The translations under genes were made by a program, and so were the position numbers. From contig CANTUV010000004.1 of the NCBI GenBank assembly GCA_947685225.1, positions 15,655,001 to 15,719,000 on the forward strand: a DNA stretch of 64,000 nt, given 5' to 3'. Under the pieces are notes generated by a model. It was not told where the DNA came from. It searched no databases and saw nothing but the letters and a program-made list of their open reading frames with translations. How positions within the stretch are numbered: position 1 is the first letter of the stretch; each line of letters starts with the position of its first letter. Below are positions 21,706 to 33,600 of this stretch, one piece after another. The stretch is from Garcia nutans. Its lineage: Eukaryota > Streptophyta > Magnoliopsida > Malpighiales > Euphorbiaceae.

Positions 21706-22324
21706 GACATGGGCAATTTGGTAAAGCCGGAGAGTCCTACTAGACCTAGTCATGTCTAGGCTTGCATTTATCGAGCTTGAAGTGTTTTTGGGTACATCAA
21801 GATCAGAGTCATTTGCCAGCACGTGCATATTTGATATTATAGTATATTTTGATATTATGGATATTATGTTTATTTTTGAAGAATATATTGTAAATTGTAA
21901 AGAATGTTTTGGATAATTTGTTTAAAATGGGATTCTATATGTGTTGTTGATATATATATATGTATAAATATTTTGAGAAAATATGGAGAAATTGAGAAGT
22001 ATTGGTGAAATGGAGATTTGATTTTATTGGGACTGTTTGTTTTATGTAGGTTGAGTTTATTAAATTTTGGGATGTCCAATTTACAGATAAAACTCTGACG
22101 AATTTTTCTCAGAGATTTTCATATAAATTATTTATTTTGGGTTCCTATAACAAATAAAGAATATTTATATACTATTTAATTTTATATATTTAGTTTTCAA
22201 AATTTTAAATAAAAAATGTGAAAAATTTTTATTAAACAAGTCTATGACATTTTATACTGTATATGCTTATTGTACATATGCTGAAAATATGTATTGTACA
22301 TATATAGGATATAAGGGTATTACA

Positions 22325-22441
22325 TCATGCCACTGAGGAGGTGACATGGGAGAGTAAGCAGAAGATGCAGAGTTAGTTTCCCTAATTGTTTCAGACTTGA
22401 GAGTAGGTAATTTCGAGGGCGAAATTTATTTTAGGGGGAGA
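22325..22441 (+). pseudogene. gag-pol: Chromodomain tail of pol and PPT of copy 2
   Basis: Continues the chromodomain reading (EEVTWESKQKMQ, then a stop), then the conserved tcgagggcgaaatt motif and the PPT ttagggggaga (22431-22441). Confidence 0.8.
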
Positions 22442-22801
22442 GAAATATCCCAATTTTTTTTGAAAATTTCTAATTTTTTAAAATTTGATAAAATATATTA
22501 TAATTTAAATGGATAAATTAAATTAATGATTTTAAATGAAAAATGAAGGGGTTCTAAATGAATAAGTGGAATATATATGTGATATATATGTAAAATATAC
22601 ATAACATATAAAAGTCAACACTTTTTAAAAGAAAAGTCAAAGTAAAAGGGTATTTTGGTAACTAAATCTTAGAAATTCAAAATTTATAAAATAATTCAAA
22701 AATAAATTATTTTTGAATGGAAGAGGGAATTTATGACTTTAATTTATTAAATAAATAAATAATTAATTAATTATTAAATTATTTTAATATATATATATGG
22801 T
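22442..22801 (+). repeat. 3' LTR-A of copy 2, first about 360 nt
   Basis: Starts right after the PPT (gaaatatccc for the expected tgtaatatccc) and follows LTR-A until the TA-rich stretch ending atatatatgg, where other sequence takes over. Confidence 0.75.
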
Positions 22802-25404
22802 GAGGTTCATGTTGTTGATTGTATTATGTGGAATTTGAATTTTTGAAATGGGTTTTCATAATTGTGAAAGTGATGTGTTTTGATGTTATATTTATATAAG
22901 AATAATGTTTATAAAGTTAGATGTTGAAAATGGGATTAATAGAATGAAGTTTAAGTAAAGTAGTAAGTTGGAAATTTAGAGTTGTAAGAGAATTTTGATG
23001 AAGATTGTTTAGATATTGATAGTTTAATGTTTAATAACATGGGAGTAATTTTAAATGAGTAATATTATTTATGAAAATATCATGTAATGTGTAACATGGT
23101 TGATAATATAGAAATTTTTTATGAAATAAAAGGGAAATGATTAAGTAAGTAAAAATGAGTTACTTTAGGTAATTTAATTCAAAATGATGAAAAGGGATAT
23201 GAAGGGTATGAGAAATGCATAAAAAAAATGTGAGAGAGATGTCACATTGGAAATGTGACTAAGATTTATGTGAGGTGTTAAATATATATATATAATCAGA
23301 AACTTATTTAAGAGATGGATGATTAAATAAGGAAGATGTTAATTATGTTGTGGTTAGAGTGTATATATATGTTGAATTGATGAATAACCTAAGTAATGTG
23401 AAAAGAATGAGAGATGATAATGTTCTCTGAAAGGTGATAAATGTTAACTTTGTATAGGTTGCATGTAAAAGAGGAATTGAGTATAATTGTATGATTTGTG
23501 TGATGAGATTTTTTTTTTCAATATGAACACAAATATGATATATAAGAAAATGTGGCAAGTAAGTCATATTGTGATTATGACTTACGAAGGTGTATGAGGA
23601 TGATTAAAAAAAATGTTATCGAGTGTTTACTACCTTATACAAATACGTGCCTGGTGATATTGAGAATGATATTGTATGTATTAATAGACCTAAGAGAGAT
23701 TAGGTCTTGACCTTCATAGAGTTAGGTCATGTGATAAATTGAGATTGAGAATGGACCCAAACAAAGCTGGACAGTGAAATTATTATTTTAACAACTGAAC
23801 TTGATGATTGTATAGTGTTTTGGGCCTAAAGTATATGCATATAAATAAGAGATTGTAAGGAAAAGGAAAGTATAATGAAGAAAGTATGGAAATGGAAAAT
23901 ATATATATATATATATGAATGAAAATTTTTATAAGAGATAGATTAGAAATGGAGTAATAAATGGAAATTGTGTAAAATTATCAAATGAATGAATGTGTAT
24001 ATGTAAGAGATGTTAATGATAATATTGTTGAAACATGAGTTAGGCTAATGATGATCAAGTGATCAAGAGTAAATTGCTTTGAAACTGAGCTGAAACGTGT
24101 TAGCTTTTTGTGTAGCAAAAGATTAGAAAATGAATATGTGATTTTTGCAATACGACTTAACATTGTGATTGGAAATGTTTGAAGAAGAATGATAGAGGAG
24201 CAGTATTTATTTATAAGCCACAGGCGTGACCATTATTATGGCATGACTGGTCACGCCTGTTGGATAGTTTTGGTGAGATTGATAGTTATGCTTCAAGAAA
24301 CATGGTTAAGACTTATGGTTTGCATAATTGTATCTTATAATTTTATACTAGAAATTTGTTTTTAATTATAGAAAGTGTGGAAACAAAAGAGAATTGTGAA
24401 AATATGATGAGCTTTAAATGATGTGTAAGAAAAGTGATTTGTGTAAATAGGGTAACTATAAGAAATGTGAGAAAATGGTAAATGAAAGGAATTATGAAAT
24501 GTGAGTAAGAGTTATAATGAATGTGTTTGAAAGTGTTATAAAATGAATAAGTTGATGAAAATGATGTGTAAAGTAAATGAGACTAGGGGAAGTGAATATT
24601 ATTTGTAATGTTGAATTCGAAAAGAATTAAGATTTGAGAGTAATTTGACCTAATAGAATTAGGTCATGAATTGAAAACAGATTGATGAATTTAAAATAGG
24701 CTAAAGGTTTGTCAGAATAGAATAAGGTTGTGATGGTCATAATGTGATAGTTAGATCAATTGATCCGAAATGTAATAAGTTTACAAGTATTTATTGAGAT
24801 TCAATGTGTGTAGTTGTATTAAGAATATGCAAGCTATATGATAATGTGCTTAATATAACATTCTGATATGTATATGCATATGAAAGGAGCTAAGTTATAT
24901 TAATTTCAAATAATTATAACAGAAAAATGTTAGTTATAGTATAATGGGAATGAATCTTATTAAGGAAATAAGATTTTGTTGTTGTATAATGGTGATGTCA
25001 AATTAATATGTGGTAATTGTATAAAGAGTAGGATCAAAGTGATAATGCGTAAAATTATTGTGTTAAGATAAATGTTATCAACATTTGAATTTAAGGTGAT
25101 AAGAGTATATTTTTAAGATAATGAAGTGATCAAATATCTTGAGTGCAATAGGTGTGTGGGCATATATATTAAAGAGATGAACTAATTTTTGTCTAATGAC
25201 AATTCAATTGATGATATGATAATTTGTTGTAACTGTTTGAGTAAATAGACAGTATAATGATGTGTTTGGGAATGTTAAAAAGGAAATTAAGAATGAACCT
25301 AAGGGGGAGAATAGAAATTATGTAATTTGATAAAATAATGATTTGGATGATTTATTACCATACTGTATAATTTCGATGACAAAATTATTTAAGGGGGAGA
25401 AAAT
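22802..25404 (+). other. Degenerate AT-rich retroelement relic without ORFs
   Basis: I find no open frame of interest in 2.6 kb. Weak traces of the chromovirus LTR style exist (a 'ggacccaaacaaagc...gggcc' block near 23755 and a hairpin with perfect 12-nt arms caggcgtgacca/tggtcacgcctg at 24221-24259). The right end is clearer: a tcgatgacaaaatt motif (about 25373) and the PPT ttaagggggagaaaa (25389-25403) directly before LTR-H at 25405. It is therefore probably the eroded body of an LTR-H element. Confidence 0.5.
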
Positions 25405-27813
25405 TTTAACATCCGTGATTTTGGAGAAATTAAATAAGTATTTGGAGATATAAATTGTATATGCTCAATATATATATTTAGAGTATATATAACATATACA
25501 TATGGTATATTAATTGTATATGTTGGATTAATAAATTACATACTTAATATTTAATACACATATAAGCTACATTTGATGTGTATATAAGATACACATTACT
25601 TGTGCATACGTGTAATATCCCAAATTTTTGAAAAGTTCTAATTTTTAAAAATTTGATAAAATAAATTATAATTTAAATGGATAAATTAAATTAATGATTT
25701 TAAATGAAAAATGAAGGGGTTCTAAATAAAAAAGTGGAACATATATGTGATATATATGTAAAATATACATAACATATAAAAGTCAACACTTTTTAAAAGA
25801 AAAGTCAAAGTAAAAGGGTATTTTGGTAATTAAATCTTAGAAATTCAAAATTTATAAAATAATTCAAAAATAAATTATTTTTGAATGGAAGAGGGAATTT
25901 ATGGCTTTTAATTTATTAAATAAATAAATAATTATTAAATTATTTTAATATATATATATGGTCTAAAATAAAAGATGAAAAGAAAAAGAAAATTAAAAGT
26001 CTTCATCTTTTTTCTTCTTCTTCTCTAAGCTGAATTCTCCATGGCCAAAGGGGGAGATTTTTAGCTTCTTCCATCATCAAATTCTTCAAGCTTTCAAGTG
26101 AATAAGAGTAGTTTTGGTGATTTTCTAAGAAGTAAGTAAGCTTTATTTCCAAAATTATGAAGTTCTTTAATGCTTATGAATATGTATGAATTGAGTTTTT
26201 GAAAGAGCATGTTATAATTGTTGGAATGGGTATGGAAGATGTTCTTTTGATGAGTAAATAATGATTTTAATGTTGGATTAAAGAAATGGTTGAATTTAAG
26301 TTGAGTTTGGTGAAGAGAGAATTTAGGGTTATGGAACATTTGAGTTTTTGAAAGCATGAGTTTTAATTGTGCAAATTGATTCCAAATGTTTTGTTTTGAT
26401 GCACAAACAAGGATTTTAAAATCAAATGATGGATTTAGTTAAGTTTGGATAGAGTTTGAAGATGGTAGTATTGATTTAGGGTTTTGGAAAAGTGAATTTT
26501 CAAAGAATGATTAATTATTTGATTTTAATGCTTAAATCATGTTATTTAATGATATAAGTGGTGGAAATAAGATTGAAATGATAATTGGATTGAGTTTGGA
26601 TCGAGATCCTTCTACGGTGAAGGTTATGCCATTTTAGGGTTTTGAGCATAAGCATGTGGTTAATTAATGTAATTGGTTTAAACATGCTAAAACATGTTTC
26701 TAATGATATTAATAAACTTAAAACACTAATTTAAATGGCTTGATATGGTTTTTCAAAGTTAAAGTGAGGTGAAGCTTAATTTTGGGTTTTGGTTTAGAGT
26801 GATGTTTAATTATGGTTTGATGTTGAGAATACCTTAGAATATGATATTAAATGATTATGTATGATCACATTTGGTATAGGCATTGAGGGAGGTTGATTTG
26901 CTTCATCCAAGTGGTGAAGGGCAAGTTGGAAGGATAGGATTGAAAGTTGTGTTCAACTTGCTTTGGGTTGCTAGTGGAGGTATGTACAAACTTTGAATAT
27001 ATTGTTTATATTTGCATGACATTTGGGCTTAATACATTTTGGTTCAAAAATGTGTTAAGTTACTTGGTTCATTGATTGAGTATGAATAATGTGCTATGAC
27101 TTTTGTAATTTCATATATGTGTTAAATGCATTATGAAAAGCCATTGATAATGGCTAAATTGTGTAGAATATGAAATATGTATATTATGTGAAAATACCCA
27201 AAGTAATTGGGTAATGTGTTGTGAATGCAAAAATGAGATATGTGGAATAATGAAATGAATTGATATTGATAAAAAAAGTGAGAAAAATGAGAAAGATGTG
27301 AAAAATGAGAAAAATGAGAAAAAATGTAAAACTAAGGCAATGTGCCTAGATTGAATATCTGATAATGAGAAAGAGATTAATAATGAGAAAAATGAATAAA
27401 TAAAAAAAAGTGAGAAAAAGATGATATAATAAGACAATGTGCCTAGTTTGATTATGAGAAAATGAGAAAAGTTTTGATAAAGCAATTATGAAAGAATTTG
27501 ATAATGAGAAATATGAATAAATTGTGTGCCTAGTATGTTATTCAAGTTTCAGAGTTCTAGATTTGGCGGCATGCCTATGATTGCCTACGGGCTAAACCCT
27601 GGAATGGTGAAAAGACCGGGTCGTAAGCCAGGCCAGTTGATAAATATGATGTTTTTAGGGCGAAAAGACTGGGTCATAAACCTTAAAAACTGTAGCAGTC
27701 TAGCCGGGTTGAGGACTAAGATACTGGGGCCTAATCGTCTAACCAGGTTGAGGTCCAAGAGACTGGGGCTGTTACATTATCCATGGATATTTTGCCTACG
27801 GGGTTAGACACAT
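25405..27813 (+). repeat. 3' LTR-H, interrupted by copy 3
   Basis: Follows a PPT. It opens with the 206-nt head (tttaacatccgtgatt) and changes at 25611 to the LTR-A body, as in the solo copy. It contains a GAGAAAAAT-type simple repeat near 27250-27480 and stops at ...gttagacacat, where copy 3 starts; the expected continuation is ggtgtcattatagacc. Confidence 0.8.
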
Positions 27814-28644
27814 TGTAATATCCCAAACTATACCCTAAAATTTTTGGAATACTTATTGTTGTTTTTGGATTAAATGTTATAATTGTATATATATTTAAGT
27901 GGGAAGATAAGAAAGGTTAGAGGAGTGTGTATATGTTGTATATATAGAGATATATACAACATATACAAGTCAACATTTAATTAAGTTAAAAAAGAGATTT
28001 ATTAATTATTTTTAAAATGGAAATTAAAGTAAGTGGAAGATGATATTTATGAATTTTATATTATTATAATTGCTTGGTGGAGATTAATTGGAGAATTATG
28101 TGGTTTAAGAGTTGAGAGTTGTTTGACTTTTCCATTATCTTCTTCTTTCTTTCTTCAAGAGCCAGCCACCATTATCAACCAAGGAAGAGAGGGTTTTGTG
28201 ATTTCCTAACTCAAGATTTGAAGGTGTTTCAAGTGATCAAGTTGGAATTCTAAGGGTTTTCATAACTTTTGGTAAGTTTTCCACTTGATTCCTTGGTTTT
28301 CTTTTAAGTTTGTGTTTTGAGTTTGGTGTTTGATTGTTGATCGTGTGTGAATATTTGATTTTGGTGTAATTAAGAGTGTTTGGCCTTATTGGTGTTGATT
28401 TTGGGATTGGTTTGAAGGAAAGGTTAAGTTTGGTGTTGGAAAGCAAGTGTTGTGTTTTGTGTATGTGATGAGTTGGGATGATGGTTGTGATTTGTGTTTG
28501 ATGTATGTATTGAGTTGTTTTAGTGTTTTTGCAAGTTTAGTATGGTTTATTGATGTGTTTGGTTAAGTTTTTTTGGAGTGGAAGATGGTAAAAGAAAGTG
28601 GTTTGTTGGATGTGGTGTTGTTGTTGCTGGAATCAAAATTTTTG

Positions 28645-29040
28645 GCCTGACACGCCCATGAGCACGGCCATGTCTTTGGGATTGTTAATGGTTCTATTTT
28701 CTGGATGGGTGAGACGACCAGTGGCATGCCCATATCACTGAGCGTGTCACAGCTTCTGTTTTGTAGTAGCATTGACATGGCCAATGACACGCCCATGTCA
28801 CTAAGCGTGTCATAGCTACCATGTTATTGGTTGATTGACACGTCCAGTGAGCGTGTCATAGCTACTGTGATGTTGGTGGATTGACACGTCCAGTGACACG
28901 CCCATGTCACTGAGCATGTCATAGCTACTATGTTGAGGGAGGATTGACACGGCCAGTGACACGCCCATGTCACTGAGCGTGTCAAAGTTTCTGTGTTGTG
29001 AGTTTAGGGCACGGTCAGGGACATGCCCGTGTTGTTGAGT
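28645..29040 (+). repeat. GACACG/CGTGTC minisatellite of LTR-C
   Basis: Five to six imperfect units of about 60 nt containing gacacgcccatgtcactgag followed by a cgtgtcatagct half-site. Equivalent arrays are at 36155-36510 and, reversed, 53975-54330. Translations of this array give repetitive spurious ORFs. Confidence 0.8.
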
Positions 29041-29560
29041 GTGTCATGTGTAGAGTTTTCCCTAGTTGGTTTTTATCTATATTATTTCATGTGTATCTCT
29101 AAGTGAGTGTGTATGATCACTTTTGGATTAGGTTTTTAAGAGATTGAGCTGCCCTAATTCAAGTGTTGAGAGTTATCTTGGAAGAGGAGTGGTTAGATTG
29201 GTGTGTGTTGCTCTTGAGGTAAGTACAAATTTTGAGTGATTGCATACATTGATATGACTTTGGGACTTAACACATTTAGTTGAGAAATGTGTTAAGTTAC
29301 TTGATATATAGTTGATGAATGAGTTATATGTTATGATATGCATAATGTGAATTTCGTTGATTTATCAATGCAATTGAGTAATGTATTGTATATGAAAGGG
29401 AATGTGTAATGACATGATGAGATATATGAAGACATAATGAAACCAATCAATAATGAGATAAAATAGAAGAATGAGAAAAATGAGAAAAGATGATATACTA
29501 AGGCAATGAGCCTAGTTTGATTATGAGAAATGAAATGAAATAAATGAATTAATTGTGTGC

Positions 29561-29889
29561 CTAGTATGTTATTCAATTTTCAGAGTTCTTGGTTTGGCAT
29601 CATGCCTATGAATCGCTGGGCAGATGAAAAGACCGGGTCGTAAGCCGAGCCCAGCTGAAAAATGTGAAATGTGATGTTTTTGAGGTGAAAAGACTGGGTC
29701 GTAAGCCTCAAAAACTATAACAGTGTAGCCGGGTTGAGGACCAAGATACTGAGGCCCTAGGGTCTAGCTGGGTTGAGGTCCAAGAGACTGGGTCTGTTAC
29801 ATTATCCATGGATATATGTATCACCTACAGGCTTGATGAATGTGATTATGGACCAAAGCAGTAACTCTGAACTTTGAATAGCATATTAG
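29561..29889 (+). repeat. LTR module bounded by inverted repeats (LTR-C)
   Basis: The left arm (29561-29589) and right arm (29859-29889) pair over about 28 nt. Internal short repeats include gaccgggtcgtaagcc. Confidence 0.65.
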
Positions 29890-30066
29890 TTTCTTTTGGG
29901 CCCATGCTTGTCTTTGCTTAAATGTGAATCATGAATGATGAAACAATTGAATAATATAATGAAATGTAATGTTATGAAATATGATGTTCTTGTGAACTGT
30001 TTATAATATTTGAAAGTATGACATTTGCATTACATTAAAACATATTGTTATCATGGTTTGTACCAC

Positions 30067-30110
30067 TAAGCCGTTGGCTTAGCACGATTGTGGTTCATCG
30101 TGCAGGTGAC
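30067..30110 (+). promoter_or_regulatory. Double stem-loop with splice-donor-like CAG|GTGACA (LTR-C)
   Basis: Stem 1 is taagcc-gtt-ggctta (30067-30081). Stem 2 is gcacgat (30082-30088) with atcgtgc (30097-30103); the third pair is A-T here where LTR-D has G-C. GT of the donor-like site is at 30106. Confidence 0.65.
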
Positions 30111-30614
30111 AGGCTAGAATCGGAGAGTTCAGCTAGACCGCGTTGAGTCTAGACTTGTGAAGTGTTGATTGTGGACTTAAAGATCAGAGATGAACTGCCA
30201 AGCATGTATAAACTCTATATTTTTTGTAAATATTGATATTTATATATATATACTGCTACATTTTCCACTACTCAATAAATAAATGTTTTATCTATTATGT
30301 TTTATAATACAACTTAAATGTTTTAAGTTTCTTCTATTGTATAATGTTAAAGATTGGTTTGGTTTAAAATAGACTGTAACATTCTTGTATCTGGTATATG
30401 TATATTACAGTTATGGTTCTACGTAGTGTGCGTATATGGGGTATAGGGGTGTTACAACTGTTTTGGTATCAGGGCCTAGGTTTGAGATTCTCAACCTAGG
30501 TGAATTGTAAGAAAAAGGAAATTTTTATTTTAAAATATGGTTTTTGGATAAGATACATACTTTGGCACTAGCAGTCTCTGATCTTTGATGAGGTATATTC
30601 TGCTGTGTTTGCAG
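30106..30614 (+). other. Predicted leader intron of copy 3 (509 nt)
   Basis: Donor-like CAG|GTGACA at the foot of the LTR stem-loop, and acceptor-like TTCTGCTGTGTTTGCAG ending at 30614, with a CTGAT branch-like site about 40 nt upstream. It would remove the LTR end and the PBS and leave 12 nt before the gag ATG (30627). No transcript evidence is available. Confidence 0.4.
30464..30476 (+). other. Primer binding site, tRNA-Met type, one mismatch (copy 3)
   Basis: tggtatcagggcc, with G for A at position 10 relative to the other copies. Confidence 0.85.
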
Positions 30615-30626
30615 ATGTAGGTAGTG

Positions 30627-33600
30627 ATGGCGTCTCAGTCACGTTAATCCATAGAAGGTAGTGCTGAGAGTGTAGCTCCTGAAGAGGGTAGAGATGGAGC
30701 TAGGGTTGAGAGAGCTAGAGAGGCACCTGTTCCTGTGCCAGAGAGACCAGCTGCTGATGAGGTTCCACCAGTTTGGCTAAGACATGTGGTAGAATTATTG
30801 AGGCAAACTTCGGTGCATCAGCCGCCATCGCAACCATAGCCACAAGTGCCGGTGAGGCATTATGATAAATTGAGAAAGTTTGGGGATGAGGATTTCTTTG
30901 CCACCGAGGATTTCTTTGGCACTACAGATCCTGCAGTAGCTGAATAGTGGTTGGATAGAGTTCAAAGGGTATTCATCCAGTTGCAAGCCACTCCTGAAGA
31001 GAAATTTGATTATGCTAGATCTCTTCTGCAGAGAGATACATATGATTGGTGGAAGACGGTTCCCCGAGCCATGGATGATCCTCCAACTTTGTCTTATGGT
31101 GTTTTTTTGCGGGAGTTTGAGCAGAAGTATACTCCGAGGGAGTATAAGGATGCTAACAAGATGGAATTTTTAAATCTGTGGTAGGATAACCGGACAGTGA
31201 CAGAGTATGAGATATAGTTCATCCGGTTGAGTCACTTTACTGGTGGGATTATTTCAGATGAGATTGACCGGTGCAGGAGATTTGAGGAGGGATTAAGGCC
31301 CTCTATTATGTGTATTGTTGCTGGTTCTCAGTACCAAGATTTTTCTTAATTGGTTGCAGCAGCTAGAATTGTTGAGAGAGCACAGGGTATTGCAGCAGCT
31401 GCTACTAAGGAGGAGACTAGAGCTAGGAGACCCTAGTTTGAGGTAGGGTCTTCATCTATGAAGAGAGGTAGAGGAAGTTTTGTTCCGAGGATCAATAGGA
31501 GCCAAAGGCAGTCTGGTAGGTCAGTTCAGTATCAGAGGTAGAGACCGAGACCTACAGTTTCTGTAGCTAGCGCCTCCAGTGGTTTAGAGGTCTATTCCAC
31601 CTACATGTGTCCATTATGGTAGGATACATGGGGGTGTTTGTTGGAAGATTGGTGGATCAGCTGTGTGTTTCAAATGACCATTTCATTAGAGATTGTCCTG
31701 AGCTATAGGAGCATAGGCAGGAAGATTCTACAGTTTTTTGACCTAGTGTCAGCAGAGGAGGTCGAGGGGGAAAAGGTGTTAGTAGAGGTGGTCGACCCGG
31801 GATTAGTCATAGAGGAGGTTCTACGTCCAGAGGCAGTAGGGCAGATGAGGCTGGATCATCTCAGCGAGTGTATGTGATGCAAAGGAAACCGGATGCTTCA
31901 GTAGTCATTGCGGGTACATTTTCTTTATTTGGCATTTCAGTTCTTGCTTTGATTGATCCAGGATCTACTCATTCATACATAAGTGCATCTATTTTTCCTG
32001 TGACTGAATTGCATACTAAGTCTCTAGGATTTGATGTCTTGGTGATAAATCCTTTAGGGCTTAGTGTGGTTGTTAGAAAGGTGCACTGACATAGTTCAGT
32101 TGTGATGCAAGATGAGGAGTTTCTTGGTGATTTGATTGAAATGCGTTTTAAGGAGTATGATATGATTCTAGGCATGGATTGGTTGTCTAAGCATGGAGCT
32201 GTGGTAGATTGTCAGAAGAAGTGTATTACCCTGAGAACCGGTGATGGTAGAAGTGTTATGGTATCTAGTGAGCAGAGACAACTTGCATCCATGTTTGTTT
32301 CAGCTGTTGCAGCTAGGAGGTTGATTCGGAAGGGATGTGAAGCTTATCTTGCTCATGTTGTAGATACCAGAGTAGTGGTTTCTCAACTTGATAGTATACC
32401 CACAGTTGCTGAATTCCCAGATGTGTTTCCCAAGGAGTTGCCAGGGATACCCCGTGAGAGAGAGGTTCAGTTTGGTATCGATTTGTTGCCTGGTACCACT
32501 CCTATCTCCATTACTCCCTATCAAATGGCACCTGCTGAGTTGAGAGAGTTGAAGGTGCAGTTGCAAGAGTTGTTGGATAAAGGGTTTGTTCGCCCTAGTG
32601 TGTCTCTGTGGGGAGCGCCTGTTTTGTTTGTAAAGAAGAAGGATGGTACGTTGAGATTGTGTATTGATTATAGGCAGTTGAATAAAGTGACTATCAAGAA
32701 TAAGTATCCTTTGCCTAGAATAGATGATCTCTTTGATCAGTTGAAAGGTGTAGCATTTTTCTCCAAGATTGATTTGAGATCAGGGTGCCATCAGTTGAGA
32801 GTCAGAGAGGAAGATGTTCCTAAGACAGCTTTCCGCACAAGGTATGGGCATTATGAGTTCTTGGTGATGCCTTTTGAATTGACGAATGCACCTGCAGCTT
32901 TTATGGATTTGATGAATAGAGTGTTTAGACCCTATCTAGATCAGTTTGTGGTAGTCTTTATTGATGATATTTTGGTGTATTCGCATAATAAGGAGGAGCA
33001 TGACGAGCACTTGCGGATAGTATTACAGACCTTGAGAGAGAAGCAGTTGTATACTAAGCTGTCAAAGTGTGAGTTTTGGCTTGATCAAGTGACTTTTCTC
33101 GGTCATGTGGTGTCAGCAGATGGTATAAGAGTTGATCCGAGTAAAGTTGAAGCCATTTTGAATTAGAGTCCACCGAAGTCTGCGACTGAAGTTAGAAGTT
33201 TTCTGGGTTTGGCAGGCTATTATCGACGGTTTGTGAAATGTTTTTCTTTGATAGCTACTCCACTCACCAGATTACTTCGGAAGGGAGTTAGATTTGTGTG
33301 GACAGATCAGTGTCAAGCTAGTTTTGAGCAGTTGAAGGAGATGTTGACTCAAGCTCCTGTTCTTACTTTGCCTGTGGAAGATAAACCATATGTGATTTAC
33401 AGTGATGCTTCACATAACGGTTTAGTTTGTGTCTTGATGCAAGAGGGTAGAGTCATAGCTTATGCTTCTCGACAATTGAAACCGTATGAGTTTAATTACC
33501 CAACACATGATTTGGAGTTGGCAGCTATAGTTTTTGCTTTGAAGATTTGGCAACACTACTTGTATGGGGAGAAGTGTTTCATTTATACAGATCATAAGAG

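Larger units (their letters stand above)
19207..22324 (+). mobile_element. Solo LTR-H (composite: 214-nt head plus LTR-A body), TSD tcatg
   Basis: Begins TGTCATATCCGTG, ends GGGTATTACA. tcatg at 19202-19206 is repeated at 22325-22329, and pol of copy 2 continues across. From 19421 the sequence is a typical LTR-A with its own tgtaatatcc start, so the inserted unit is an LTR-A with a 5' extension of 214 nt. The same head-plus-body order recurs at 25405. The body contains the inverted-repeat module (21237-21513) and the double stem-loop (21665-21705). No genes. Confidence 0.85.
11222..22801 (+). mobile_element. Chromovirus copy 2 (LTR family A), decayed and twice interrupted
   Basis: Partial 5' LTR, PBS, gag-pol relics, pol tail with PPT and the start of a 3' LTR are all in one orientation and in correct order. 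They are split by a solo LTR-T at 15686-17839 and a solo LTR-H at 19207-22324, both with perfect 5-bp target duplications. The same Gag, protease, RT, integrase and chromodomain blocks as copy 1 are recognisable. Confidence 0.85.
27814..30456 (+). repeat. 5' LTR-C of copy 3, 2643 bp
   Basis: tgtaatatcccaaac to ggggtgttaca. It holds the GACACG minisatellite (28645-29040), the inverted-repeat module (29561-29889) and the double stem-loop with donor-like CAG|GTGACA (30067-30110). No genes. Confidence 0.9.

Noticed and set aside
21661..21790. LTR stem-loops as a hammerhead ribozyme (retrozyme)
   Set aside because: The conserved CTGATGA and GAAA core elements of a hammerhead are absent around the stems.
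19421..22324. LTR-A alone as the solo insertion in copy 2
   Set aside because: The five bases before 19421 (atatg) do not match those after 22324 (tcatg), whereas starting at 19207 gives a perfect duplication and restores the pol reading.
28645..29040. Palindromic repeats of about 60 nt as a CRISPR-like array
   Set aside because: Units vary along their whole length, have no conserved repeat/spacer division, and lie within an LTR.
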